Source: Litoribaculum gwangyangense | Lineage (GTDB): Bacteria; Bacteroidota; Bacteroidia; Flavobacteriales; Flavobacteriaceae | NCBI RefSeq assembly: GCF_039543505.1 | Contig: NZ_BAABJW010000001.1 | Span: 186,001 to 250,000, forward strand | Direction of reading: 5' to 3' | Length of the DNA: 64,000 nt | Shown here: positions 25,959 to 34,688 of the stretch, in pieces | How positions within the stretch are numbered: the first letter of the stretch is position 1 | Layout: each line of letters opens with the position of its first letter | Translations under genes and position numbers: made by a program | The notes under the pieces: generated by a model | The model's database searches: none | Seen by the model: the letters and a program-made list of their open reading frames with translations, nothing else | Told to the model about the DNA's origin: nothing

Positions 25959-26864
25959 ATGAACACTTTCAAGGTTTCTGTGCAAGAAACAACAAACAAC
26001 GCTATTGTAAAATTTGAAATCAATCAATTTATAACCCAACATCAAAGTTATGAATTCAACAACATTGATGATGCTAAACCGTCGCCTTTAGCGCAACAGT
26101 TGTTTTATTTACCTTTTGTTAAAAAGGTTTATATTTCTGGAAATTTTATTGCAGTTGAACGCTATAATATTGTTGAATGGAACGATGTGCAGGATGAAGT
26201 AGCCGAACAAATTGAGGCCTACTTAAATGATGGTGGCGTTATTATTGAAGATTCAGCAATAGCAAACAAAAAAATAGCTGTAACCGTATACGCCGAGAGT
26301 ACTCCTAACCCATCTGTGATGAAATTTGTGGCCAATAAAAAAATAGTGACTACTTTATTTGAGTTTATTTCAATTGATGATTCAAAACTTTCGCCACTAG
26401 CTACGGAGTTGTTTCATTTTCCATTTGTTAAGAGTGTTTTTATGGATGAAAATTATGTATCCATTACAAAATACGATATCGCTGAATGGCAAGATATTAC
26501 GCTAGAACTTAGAGAATTCATTAGAAATTACATTGAAAGTGGCAAAGAGGTTGTATTACCAAATGCCGCTGAGAGTTTACAAAAATCAACGGAGCAATTA
26601 GATACACACTTTGAAAGTTTGGATGATACCTCAAAAGAAATTATTAATATTCTGGAGGAATATGTAAAACCTGCCGTAGCCAGTGATGGTGGTAATATTC
26701 AGTTTATATCATATGATGCTAGTAATAAAAACGTAAGCGTCCTTCTTCAAGGTGCTTGTAGTGGTTGTCCATCATCTACTTATACTTTAAAAAGTGGTAT
26801 AGAAAATATGCTAAAACAAATGCTTCCTGGAAAAGTAGATATGGTTGAGGCCATTAATGGCTAA
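25959..26864 (+). CDS. Nfu-type Fe-S scaffold with duplicated N-terminal domain
   Basis: A 301-residue NifU-family protein. The C-terminal NifU domain carries the cluster-binding CxxC at Cys267 and Cys270 (GACSGCPSSTY). Two copies of the Nfu N-terminal domain precede it: residues about 10-90 (KPSPLAQQLFYLPFVKKVYI) and 105-190 (SKLSPLATELFHFPFVKSVF). Each ends with an EWxD helix. It probably delivers Fe-S clusters to client enzymes in the cytoplasm. A terminator follows at 26893-26921. Confidence 0.9.
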   Translation: MNTFKVSVQETTNNAIVKFEINQFITQHQSYEFNNIDDAKPSPLAQQLFYLPFVKKVYISGNFIAVERYNIVEWNDVQDEVAEQIEAYLNDGGVIIEDSAIANKKIAVTVYAESTPNPSVMKFVANKKIVTTLFEFISIDDSKLSPLATELFHFPFVKSVFMDENYVSITKYDIAEWQDITLELREFIRNYIESGKEVVLPNAAESLQKSTEQLDTHFESLDDTSKEIINILEEYVKPAVASDGGNIQFISYDASNKNVSVLLQGACSGCPSSTYTLKSGIENMLKQMLPGKVDMVEAING

Positions 26865-26892
26865 AAATCGATATAAAACCAATATTATAAAT

Positions 26893-26921
26893 AAAGCGTT
26901 CTACTTATGAGTGCTTTTTTT
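26893..26921 (+). terminator. Intrinsic terminator after the Nfu gene
   Basis: Stem AAAGCGTTC (26893-26901) / GAGTGCTTT (26909-26917), nine pairs in RNA including two G-U pairs, then T-run 26915-26921. Confidence 0.7.
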
Positions 26922-26936
26922 GTGCTTAAATTTCGC

Positions 26937-26944
26937 TAACTTTG
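26937..26944 (+). promoter_or_regulatory. -7 box overlapping the start of the DUF255 gene
   Basis: TAACTTTG, full -7 match. It overlaps the TTG codon at 26942 that opens the frame. If used, transcription would start at about 26948-26951. This excludes TTG 26942 and leaves GTG 26948 as a leaderless start, or ATG 27017 as an internal start. Confidence 0.45.
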
Positions 26945-29053
26945 AATGTGAAGCACTTGGTAACATTTCTCTTTAGCATTTTAATAATTGGCTGTAAAGG
27001 GCAGAACTCAAAACCTATGGAACATCAATATACTAACGAACTTATTAATGAAACTAGCCCCTATTTATTGCAACATGCCCATAATCCTGTAGATTGGAAT
27101 CCATGGAATGAAAACACCTTGAACAAAGTAAAAGCAGAAAATAAATTGATGCTTATCAGTGTTGGATATGCTGCTTGCCATTGGTGCCATGTTATGGAAC
27201 ATGAAAGTTTTGAAGATAGTTTGGTAGCACAAGTGATGAACAATAACTACATTAACATTAAAGTTGATAGAGAAGAACGTCCAGATGTAGACCAAGTTTA
27301 TATGAACGCCGTTCAGTTAATGACTGGTCATGGTGGTTGGCCTTTAAATGTGATTGCATTACCAGACGGAAGACCTATTTGGGGAGGTACCTATTTTAGA
27401 AAAGAACAATGGATAAGTGCCTTGGAACAAATTTCTAAATTATATAAAGAAAGCCCATCAAAGCTTTATGAATATGCCGATAAATTGGAGCAAGGCATCA
27501 AAGCATTGGATGTTGTGGAACTGAACAGTGATGAACCTATTTTTGAGAAAAATTTCATTAAAATAGCTGTTCAAAATTGGTCTAATCAATTTGATAAAAA
27601 TCTTGGAGGCATGAATCGTGCCCCTAAGTTTATGATGCCCAATAACTATCATTTTTTATTGCGATATGCATATCAAACTGATGATAAGGAATTGCTAAAC
27701 TTTGTAAATACAACACTTACAAAAATGGCCTATGGTGGCGTGTTTGACCAAATTGGGGGTGGCTTTTCAAGATATTCCGTAGATGCCAAATGGCACGTTC
27801 CCCACTTTGAAAAAATGCTTTATGATAATGGGCAATTGGTAAGTTTGTATTCCGATGCTTACCTCCTAACAAAAAATGGGTTGTATAAAAATGTGGTTAC
27901 TGAAACTTTGGAATATATTAAACGTGATATGACTACCCAAAACGGCGCTTTTTATTCATCACTTGATGCCGATAGTTTAAATTCTGAAGGTAAACTTGAA
28001 GAAGGTGCCTTTTATGTTTGGACTAAAGATGAACTTAAAACACTATTGAAACACGATTTTGAGTTATTTTCAGATTACTATAATATGAATAGTTATGGCC
28101 ATTGGGAGAATGATAATTATGTGCTTATTAGAAAAGATAATGATGAAACCCTAACAAAAAAATACAACCTTACTAAAGAGCAATTAATAGAAAAAAAAGC
28201 GGATTGGAAAAACACACTTCTTGAAGCCAGAAACAAACGTGAGAAACCAAGATTGGATGATAAAACCCTAACCTCTTGGAATGCTATTATGTTAAAGGGT
28301 TATGTAGACGCTTACAGGGTTTTTGGTGAATTGGATTATTTAAATTCTGCTGAAAAAAATGCCAATTTCATCATAAATAATCAATTAAAAGAAGATGGTG
28401 GTTTATTTCATAATTATAAAAATGGTATCAGTTCTATTAATGGTTATTTAGAAGATTATGCTTCTACAATTGATGCTTTTATAGCTTTATATGAAAACAC
28501 CTTAAATGAAATTTGGCTAAAATCAGCTAGAGATTGGGCCAATTATACACTAGACCATTTCTTTGATGAAAATAGTAAAATGTTCTATTTTACCTCCAAT
28601 GATGACCCCGCTTTGGTTTCAAGGAGTATTGAATATCGTGATAATGTGATTCCTGCTAGTAACTCTATTATGGCAAAAAACCTCTTTAAACTATCACATT
28701 ATTTTGATAATGAACATTTTAGAAATACAGCTGTAACCATGCTTAATAATGTAAAACCTGAAATGCAAAAATACCCCTCGGGCTTCTCCAATTGGTTTGA
28801 TTTAATGCTAAATTACACTTACCCTTATTATGAAGTGGCTATAGTTGGCAAAGATGCCAAACAAAAGATAACCGAGCTGAACCAAACTTACATCCCCAAT
28901 AGACTGATAGCTGGTAGCACTGTTGAAAACAACATGCCTTTATTGGAAAACAGGTTCGTCCCTGATAATACATTGATTTATGTGTGTGTAAACCAAGCTT
29001 GTAAACTTCCCTTAACCGATACAAAAGATGCCATCAAACTCTTGAAAGAATGA
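26942..29053 (+). CDS. DUF255 thioredoxin-domain protein (YyaL/SPATA20 family), predicted lipoprotein
   Basis: Up to 703 residues. The thioredoxin-like DUF255 domain has CHWC (Cys79-Cys82) followed by HVMEHESF. After it comes a six-hairpin-type alpha/alpha domain (GGVFDQIGGGFSRYSVDAKW, SLDADSLNSEGKLEEGAFYVW). The first 19 residues look like a lipoprotein signal with lipobox IIGC. The start is not clear: TTG 26942, GTG 26948 (both keep the lipobox), or ATG 27017 (cytoplasmic form). Family function is uncertain; a redox or carbohydrate-epimerase-like role has been suggested from fold alone. The stop overlaps the DUF1304 start by 4 nt. Confidence 0.88.
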   Translation: MNVKHLVTFLFSILIIGCKGQNSKPMEHQYTNELINETSPYLLQHAHNPVDWNPWNENTLNKVKAENKLMLISVGYAACHWCHVMEHESFEDSLVAQVMNNNYINIKVDREERPDVDQVYMNAVQLMTGHGGWPLNVIALPDGRPIWGGTYFRKEQWISALEQISKLYKESPSKLYEYADKLEQGIKALDVVELNSDEPIFEKNFIKIAVQNWSNQFDKNLGGMNRAPKFMMPNNYHFLLRYAYQTDDKELLNFVNTTLTKMAYGGVFDQIGGGFSRYSVDAKWHVPHFEKMLYDNGQLVSLYSDAYLLTKNGLYKNVVTETLEYIKRDMTTQNGAFYSSLDADSLNSEGKLEEGAFYVWTKDELKTLLKHDFELFSDYYNMNSYGHWENDNYVLIRKDNDETLTKKYNLTKEQLIEKKADWKNTLLEARNKREKPRLDDKTLTSWNAIMLKGYVDAYRVFGELDYLNSAEKNANFIINNQLKEDGGLFHNYKNGISSINGYLEDYASTIDAFIALYENTLNEIWLKSARDWANYTLDHFFDENSKMFYFTSNDDPALVSRSIEYRDNVIPASNSIMAKNLFKLSHYFDNEHFRNTAVTMLNNVKPEMQKYPSGFSNWFDLMLNYTYPYYEVAIVGKDAKQKITELNQTYIPNRLIAGSTVENNMPLLENRFVPDNTLIYVCVNQACKLPLTDTKDAIKLLKE

Positions 29054-29403
29054 CTTTTATAACTATACTATTATTGTTGCTTGTAGCCTTAGAACATTTC
29101 TACTTTTTAGTTTTGGAAATGTTTTTATGGACCATGCCAAAAGGAATAAAAACCTTCGGATTAAAATCAAAAGAATTCGCTGAGGAAACTAAAGTACTTG
29201 CCGCCAACCAAGGCTTGTATAACGGTTTTTTAGCCGCCGGACTACTATTTTCAATCATCCTGAATGATATCAAAGTTGCAATTTTTTTTCTTGCTTGTGT
29301 AATTATTGCAGGTATTTATGGGGCTTATTCTACAAAACAAATCAAATTATTTTATGTTCAAAGTATTCCTGCAATTGTGGCTTTGATTTGTTGTTTGTTG
29401 TAG
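29050..29403 (+). CDS. DUF1304 family membrane protein
   Basis: A 117-residue protein with four hydrophobic helices. The family signature includes EHFYFLVLEMFLW and NQGLYNGFLAAGLLFS. It overlaps the end of the DUF255 gene by 4 nt and is probably translated from the same message. Function unknown. Confidence 0.88.
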   Translation: MTFITILLLLLVALEHFYFLVLEMFLWTMPKGIKTFGLKSKEFAEETKVLAANQGLYNGFLAAGLLFSIILNDIKVAIFFLACVIIAGIYGAYSTKQIKLFYVQSIPAIVALICCLL

Positions 29404-29444
29404 AAGTTTAATTATTTGTTTACCTCAAAACCTTAGAATAATTT

Positions 29445-29452
29445 TAACTTTG
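29445..29452 (+). promoter_or_regulatory. -7 box upstream of mscS
   Basis: TAACTTTG, full match, 32 nt before the MscS start. The nearest TTG (29416-29418) is 26 nt away, longer than usual. Confidence 0.45.
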
Positions 29453-29484
29453 TATATTAAGTATAATATCAAATAAAAATAATT

Positions 29485-30297
29485 ATGGATTTAGAAAAAT
29501 GGATTGAGAAAGGTTATGCGTTAATAATGGATTTTGGCCCTAAAGTAATAGCTGCTATTGCTATATGGATTATTGGCTCATGGATTATTAAAAAATTACT
29601 TAAAGGCATAAAAAAAGTTATGACTAAAGGTAATTATGATGAAAGTCTTCAAAAATTCTTATTAAACTTAATTAAATGGGTTTTAAAAATAATTTTAATT
29701 ATTGTTGTTTTAGGTACTGTTGGAGTGGAAACCACTTCATTTGCAGCCATAATAGCCGCAGCAGGTCTAGCCATTGGTTTAGCATTACAAGGCTCTTTGG
29801 GTAATTTTGCAGGTGGTGTTTTAATTATGATTTTTAAACCTTTTAAAATTGGCGATTTAATTGAAGCTCAAGGTGAAATGGGTACTGTAAAACAAATTGA
29901 GATTTTCACAACCAAGTTAACTGGACTCTCAAACAAAGAAATTATAATTCCAAACGGTTCACTTTCCAACGGAAACATTGTTAATTACACCACAGAAGGT
30001 ACCCGACGTGTAGATTTGGTTTTTGGAGTGGGTTACGATTCTGACATCAAGAAAACAAAAGAGGTTTTATTGTCCGTTTTAACGTCTCACCCTAAAGTTT
30101 TAAAAGACCCTGCCCCTGCTGTAACCGTTTTAGAGTTGGCAGATAGTTCTATAAATTTTGCTGTAAGACCGTGGTGCGACACCGCGGATTATTGGACGGT
30201 TTATTTTGATGTGACCGAACAAACTAAAGAAGCATTAGATGAAGCTGGGATTGAAATACCATACCCACATCAAGTTCATATACGTAAAAATGACTAA
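29485..30297 (+). CDS. Small-conductance mechanosensitive channel (MscS family)
   Basis: A 270-residue channel of minimal MscS type. Three membrane helices come first, then the pore helix with its Gly/Ala pattern (AAAGLAIGLALQGSLGNFAGG, about residues 91-111). The cytoplasmic beta and alpha/beta domains follow (FKPFKIGDLIEAQGEMGTV, IPNGSLSNGNIVNY). It opens under membrane tension to release solutes during osmotic downshift. Its stop codon overlaps that of tsaB by 3 nt. A strong hairpin 44 nt downstream, inside tsaB, may end its transcript. Confidence 0.95.
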   Translation: MDLEKWIEKGYALIMDFGPKVIAAIAIWIIGSWIIKKLLKGIKKVMTKGNYDESLQKFLLNLIKWVLKIILIIVVLGTVGVETTSFAAIIAAAGLAIGLALQGSLGNFAGGVLIMIFKPFKIGDLIEAQGEMGTVKQIEIFTTKLTGLSNKEIIIPNGSLSNGNIVNYTTEGTRRVDLVFGVGYDSDIKKTKEVLLSVLTSHPKVLKDPAPAVTVLELADSSINFAVRPWCDTADYWTVYFDVTEQTKEALDEAGIEIPYPHQVHIRKND

Positions 30298-30968
30298 GAT
30301 TTTGGTTTTAAAGCCACAAAATCTTTTAAATAATAAGGTTCAAAATAAGCGACATCCTCAAAGTCGCTTATTTTGTATTTTTGATATGCCAACAAGCTCA
30401 TTTCATTGGCAGATGGTAACTTATCTTCAATAAAAATAGCATTTGGATGGTTGATTATAGTTTTTGTTTTTTCAACACCATTTCCAATAAAATACACTTT
30501 ACCTTGATTTAAATAATCAGCAAAAGCGTTACCATCTAAAATTTGTGCCTGGGTGTCTCGTATTTGTTTGCAATTTGAGTCGTAAATTGCTGAGTATACT
30601 TCTAAACGTCGAGCGTCCAACATTGCTACAATAACGCCTTCTTCACATGCAACTTGATGCGACAAAGCTTTTAAAGTAGAAACGGAAATCAAAGGTTTAT
30701 TTAAAGCATAACAAAGTCCTTTAGCAGCCGAAACCCCAATACGTAAACCCGTATAAGAACCTGGGCCTTTACTTACAGAAATTGCATCTAATTCTTTTGA
30801 ATATACTCCTGCTTCATTTAAAACAGCATCTATATAGACATGCAGTCTTTCGGCATGCGAGTAATTTTTATCGTTATCCTCCTTTAATGCAATGGTTTTA
30901 CCATCTTTTGACAATGATACCGAGCAATTAGTGGTTGCAGTTTCTATATTTAGTGTAAATATGCTCAA
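30294..30968 (-). CDS. tsaB: tRNA threonylcarbamoyladenosine biosynthesis protein TsaB
   Basis: A 224-residue ASKHA-fold protein with ILNIETATTNCSVSL at the N-terminus (as NIETATT) and SKGPGSYTGLRIGVSAAKGL near residues 65-85. TsaB is the non-catalytic partner of TsaD in t6A37 synthesis on tRNAs reading ANN codons. It is last in the efflux operon, 1 nt after tolC. Its C-terminal coding region contains a perfect 13-bp inverted repeat and its stop overlaps the convergent mscS stop. Confidence 0.93.
   Translation of the reverse strand: MSIFTLNIETATTNCSVSLSKDGKTIALKEDNDKNYSHAERLHVYIDAVLNEAGVYSKELDAISVSKGPGSYTGLRIGVSAAKGLCYALNKPLISVSTLKALSHQVACEEGVIVAMLDARRLEVYSAIYDSNCKQIRDTQAQILDGNAFADYLNQGKVYFIGNGVEKTKTIINHPNAIFIEDKLPSANEMSLLAYQKYKISDFEDVAYFEPYYLKDFVALKPKS
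30341..30375 (+). terminator. Perfect 13-bp hairpin inside tsaB, possible mscS terminator
   Basis: CAAAATAAGCGAC (30341-30353) / GTCGCTTATTTTG (30363-30375), loop ATCCTCAAA. It lies 44 nt past the mscS stop, is followed by TATTTTTG, and encodes TsaB residues 198-210 on the other strand. Confidence 0.5.
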
Positions 30969-30969
30969 T

Positions 30970-32298
30970 TTAGTTTGTTAAAGGTTTACCCATATAAAAA
31001 TCTAAAACTTTTGTTTTAAATACGAAATCATACTTGGCATTTATTAATGAAGATTCTGCATTTATAAGTCTAACTCTCGCTTGTTCTAATTCAAAAGAAG
31101 CCATATTTCCAATATCAAAACGTTCTTTGGTATTATTAAAAGCTAATTCTTGAGATGCCAACGATTTTTTTGCCGCCTCATAGCCTTTTAGAGCAGCTTG
31201 GGCATCGGTAAACGCACGTTGTATGTTAGACTCTAAATCCAATTTTGCTTGGGCTAAATTGAGTTTACTGTTTTCTTCTTGAATCCTAGATTTGGCAACG
31301 GCTGTCTTATTTTGGAATCTTGAAAAAATAGGGATTCCTACATTTAAACTAAAACTATGGGATTTTTGATCATCAAATTGGTTAAAAAATGAATCTTCCA
31401 AATCGGTAATGTTGGTAAAAAAGGCATTAGTACCAAAACCATAATTAAAATTTACTGTAGGTAAGAACCCTGATTTTGATATTTCTGTTCTTAACTCAGC
31501 GTTTTCTATATTCTTTTGGGCAACTTTGATCTCATTTCTGTTTTGAAAAGCATAATCCAATATGGGTGAGATGTCATTGTATAAAAGAGCTTCCGATGGT
31601 GTACCAACGTCTATAATGTCAACATCAAAACCTTCATAAGGCAATTGAAGTAACTGGGATAAACTTAGCAAGGCCAAATTAAAGTTGTTTTCAGCAATCG
31701 TAACGTTTTGCTCATCCAAACTCAATGTAGCCTCTGCATCATAAATATTCACTTGGGGTTGCACACCAGCATCTACCAATTCCTGTACTTGTTCCAATTG
31801 TTTATTTGAAAATTCTAATTGAGCGATGGCTGTTTCTAATCGTTCTTTATTGAATAAGACATTTAAGTAGGCATTAACAACATTTAAGGAAATATCATCC
31901 TTAATACGTTCCAATTCCAGTTTACTAGTCTCTAAATTTAATTGTGATTGTTTATAAAGATTTGTTAACCTAAATCCATTGAATATCGTTTGGTTAACAC
32001 CTAAGCCTAAATTGGTAACATTTGTAGTTCTATCTACAACAACTTGCGTATTACCAATATCTATCCTCTGGGTACCAATGCCTAAACTATGGCCAAGGTT
32101 TGCATTTAGTGAGGGTAGAAATTGTCCTCTAGCCCCAATAACATCCTGCTCGTTTAATAAAATATTATTTTCTGATTGGGATACCGTAATATTGTTATCT
32201 AAAGCATAGTTAACACATTCTTGTAGAGACCATTTTTTTTGTTGTGAAAATGATAAAATTGAAAATAAAAGTAATGTTAGCAAAAGATTTTGTTTCAT
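30970..32298 (-). CDS. TolC family outer-membrane efflux protein
   Basis: I choose the start at 32298 (442 residues, MKQNLLLTLLLFSILSFSQQ), where the signal peptide begins. It has the two TolC half-repeats (WSLQECVNYALDNNITVSQSE; YNDISPILDYAFQNRNEIKVAQKN) and long coiled helices. It is the outer-membrane channel for the upstream MacA-like adaptor and ABC permeases, all co-directional with gaps under 35 nt. Confidence 0.93.
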   Translation of the reverse strand: MKQNLLLTLLLFSILSFSQQKKWSLQECVNYALDNNITVSQSENNILLNEQDVIGARGQFLPSLNANLGHSLGIGTQRIDIGNTQVVVDRTTNVTNLGLGVNQTIFNGFRLTNLYKQSQLNLETSKLELERIKDDISLNVVNAYLNVLFNKERLETAIAQLEFSNKQLEQVQELVDAGVQPQVNIYDAEATLSLDEQNVTIAENNFNLALLSLSQLLQLPYEGFDVDIIDVGTPSEALLYNDISPILDYAFQNRNEIKVAQKNIENAELRTEISKSGFLPTVNFNYGFGTNAFFTNITDLEDSFFNQFDDQKSHSFSLNVGIPIFSRFQNKTAVAKSRIQEENSKLNLAQAKLDLESNIQRAFTDAQAALKGYEAAKKSLASQELAFNNTKERFDIGNMASFELEQARVRLINAESSLINAKYDFVFKTKVLDFYMGKPLTN

Positions 32299-32328
32299 CC
32301 GTTCACTCTTTGAATTAATCATACTGTC

Positions 32329-33432
32329 TTAATTTTCTTTTAATACTTTATTCCAGACTTTGATCTTATCGCCTTCTTTAACACCATCAATAATTTCGAC
32401 ATTAATACCATCCGATAAACCTAATTTTATATCTTGTCTTTTAAAAGTATTATCTTCTTGCTGAATTTCAACATAAGGCTTTTCAGTAATCCTATCAAAT
32501 CTGATTAGTGATTCCTTAATACTGAAAATGCTATCTTTACTAGCAATATTAATTTCGGCATTAGCACTGTAACCTGCTCTAATATTGGCATTTAACTCAA
32601 CTTCCACATCGGCTTTTATTGTAAATTGAACTGCCCCAGCATTATCAGAAACTCCCTTAGGAGCAATAAATGTTAATTTTGCAGGAAGGGTTCTCTCTTC
32701 CAAGGCCCCAATAACCACTCCTATAGGTTCGCCTTCCTTTAGTTTACCCACCTCAGATTCATCAACCGTTCCCTCAAAAATCATATTTCCCATATTCGCA
32801 ATGGTAGCAATGGTTGTACCAGCATTAAAGTTGTTACTTTGGATTACTTGATCACCAACTCGAATAGGAATTTCTAAAACAGTACCAGCTATTTGTGCAA
32901 TAATATTAGTATTTGCAGAACTGCCCCCTGAAATTGATCCCTTTTTTATAATTTGATAATCATTTTGAGCTTGAGCCAGAGACTCTTGGGCTTGATTAAA
33001 TGACAACTCACTGTTTTCAAAATCTTGTTTTGATATCACCCCTTTATCAAAAAGTAATTTATTCCTTTTGTAGAGTGTATTAGCATTCTCAAATGAAAAT
33101 CTGGCAGCATTCAATCTACTATTAGCACTTACCAATGATTGTTCATTCGGTACAACTCTAATTTTGGCTATGAGATCCCCTTTTTCTACGATGTCGCCTT
33201 CTTCCACCAAAATAGCATCTACGATACCTGAAATTTGAGGTTTTAATTCAATTTCTTCTTCAGGATTAAGGCTTCCTGTTGCGACTATTTTGGTGCTAAT
33301 AGACGTATAAAAAGGAGTTTCCGTACTAAATGATTCCGGAGCTCTGTTGTTGGCTTTATAAAAATACATTAGTACCCATATAAACAATATTATAGCTACT
33401 ATAATAAAAACGATTCTAATACTTTTTTTCAT
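32329..33432 (-). CDS. Efflux periplasmic adaptor subunit (MacA/HlyD type)
   Basis: A 367-residue membrane fusion protein. It has an N-terminal membrane anchor (about 5-25), the barrel-sandwich/lipoyl halves (IVDAILVEEGDIVEKGDLIAKI; GTVLEIPIRVGDQVIQS), a helical hairpin between them, and a beta-barrel region. It links the inner-membrane MacB-like permeases to the TolC channel. It starts 14 nt after the permease gene. Confidence 0.93.
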   Translation of the reverse strand: MKKSIRIVFIIVAIILFIWVLMYFYKANNRAPESFSTETPFYTSISTKIVATGSLNPEEEIELKPQISGIVDAILVEEGDIVEKGDLIAKIRVVPNEQSLVSANSRLNAARFSFENANTLYKRNKLLFDKGVISKQDFENSELSFNQAQESLAQAQNDYQIIKKGSISGGSSANTNIIAQIAGTVLEIPIRVGDQVIQSNNFNAGTTIATIANMGNMIFEGTVDESEVGKLKEGEPIGVVIGALEERTLPAKLTFIAPKGVSDNAGAVQFTIKADVEVELNANIRAGYSANAEINIASKDSIFSIKESLIRFDRITEKPYVEIQQEDNTFKRQDIKLGLSDGINVEIIDGVKEGDKIKVWNKVLKEN

Positions 33433-33446
33433 TTTATATATTTAAA

Positions 33447-34688
33447 TTATTCTTCTCTTAATGCGTCTATTGGCTTGATACTGGTTGCTTTAAATGCAGG
33501 TATTAAACCAATTAAGGTGCCTAGTATTATTACTATGAGCAAGGCTAAAAAAACCATACCAATAGATACTGAAGGATTTCTCATAAAAGCACTCTCTCCT
33601 TGTGCTAAAAAATTATTAACTAATATTAATATGAATCCGCCACTTATAATTCCTAAAAAACCAGATATTAATGAAATTGCCACAGCTTCTACAATAATTT
33701 GCCTTTTAACCAAGTATGGTGTTGCTCCCAAAGCACGCCTAATTCCAATTTCTTTAGTACGTTCTTTTACAGAGATTAGTAAAATTCCTCCAATGGCAAA
33801 TACGCCAGCAATCAAGGTTGCTATACCCACAAACCAAGTTAAAAACTGCATACCCGTTAAAAATCCTGTAAATTGCTCAAAACGATCTCCCAGATTAAAA
33901 CCGTTCATGGCTCTATTATCATCAGGGTGTATCTCGTGTATGTTTTTTAGTAATAACTTAACATCGGCATCCAATTGATTGATATCAAAATCTGGAGCTC
34001 CTGTAATAGTTAAAACATCAACTTCATTTCCTCGATTATAAACTTGCTGGAAAGTTGTAAAAGGGGTGTCTACTTCTATTGGTGGCCCCCCTAAATTAAC
34101 TACTTCAAATACACCAATAACTGTAAAATTTACATTATCCCCTTTAATCATTTTACCTATGGGATATTCCCCCTTTTCGAATAATTGCTTGTAAACATCC
34201 TCTGATATAACTACAACTTTTTTACGCTCGTCAATATCACTTTGGTTAATGTAACGTCCCCATAAAAGATTCTTTTTAGCCAACTTATCTCGAAATGGAA
34301 ATTCTCCATTTATACCAAAACTTCCCGATAAAGTTTTCCTGCTTAATGTTATTTGACCTCGAAGGCTGGGCAAAACATACTCAACCCCTTTCACGTTATC
34401 CTTAATTTTTTCAACATCATTAAGGTTAAGTTTTACCCGTCTGCCCTCTTGATAGCCTTTAAAAGGAATAGTGGTTGTTCCTGTAAAAATAAATAAACTG
34501 TTTGTAGCATAGTTTTGGAATTGTACGTTAAAATTATTTTCAACACCTTTAGCGGAGCCTAGTAAAGCTATTAATAAGAGTATACCCCACCACACTCCAA
34601 CCATAGTTAAAATAGACCTAAGCTTATTTTTGCTAAGGCTATCAAACACTTCTTGCCAGGTATCTTTTTCAAATAAAAATTTTATCAT
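33447..34688 (-). CDS. MacB/FtsX-type ABC transporter permease (second)
   Basis: A 413-residue permease: N-terminal helix (LSKNKLRSILTMVGVWWGIL), a large periplasmic MacB domain (about residues 45-270), then three C-terminal helices with the signature VKERTKEIGIRRALGATP. It starts directly after the stop of the preceding paralogous permease. The two probably form a heterodimer served by the single ATPase. Confidence 0.93.
   Translation of the reverse strand: MIKFLFEKDTWQEVFDSLSKNKLRSILTMVGVWWGILLLIALLGSAKGVENNFNVQFQNYATNSLFIFTGTTTIPFKGYQEGRRVKLNLNDVEKIKDNVKGVEYVLPSLRGQITLSRKTLSGSFGINGEFPFRDKLAKKNLLWGRYINQSDIDERKKVVVISEDVYKQLFEKGEYPIGKMIKGDNVNFTVIGVFEVVNLGGPPIEVDTPFTTFQQVYNRGNEVDVLTITGAPDFDINQLDADVKLLLKNIHEIHPDDNRAMNGFNLGDRFEQFTGFLTGMQFLTWFVGIATLIAGVFAIGGILLISVKERTKEIGIRRALGATPYLVKRQIIVEAVAISLISGFLGIISGGFILILVNNFLAQGESAFMRNPSVSIGMVFLALLIVIILGTLIGLIPAFKATSIKPIDALREE

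Noticed and set aside
30376..30383. TATTTTTG promoter-like box after the hairpin in tsaB
   Set aside because: No gene starts downstream on that strand and no TTG box is at a suitable distance.
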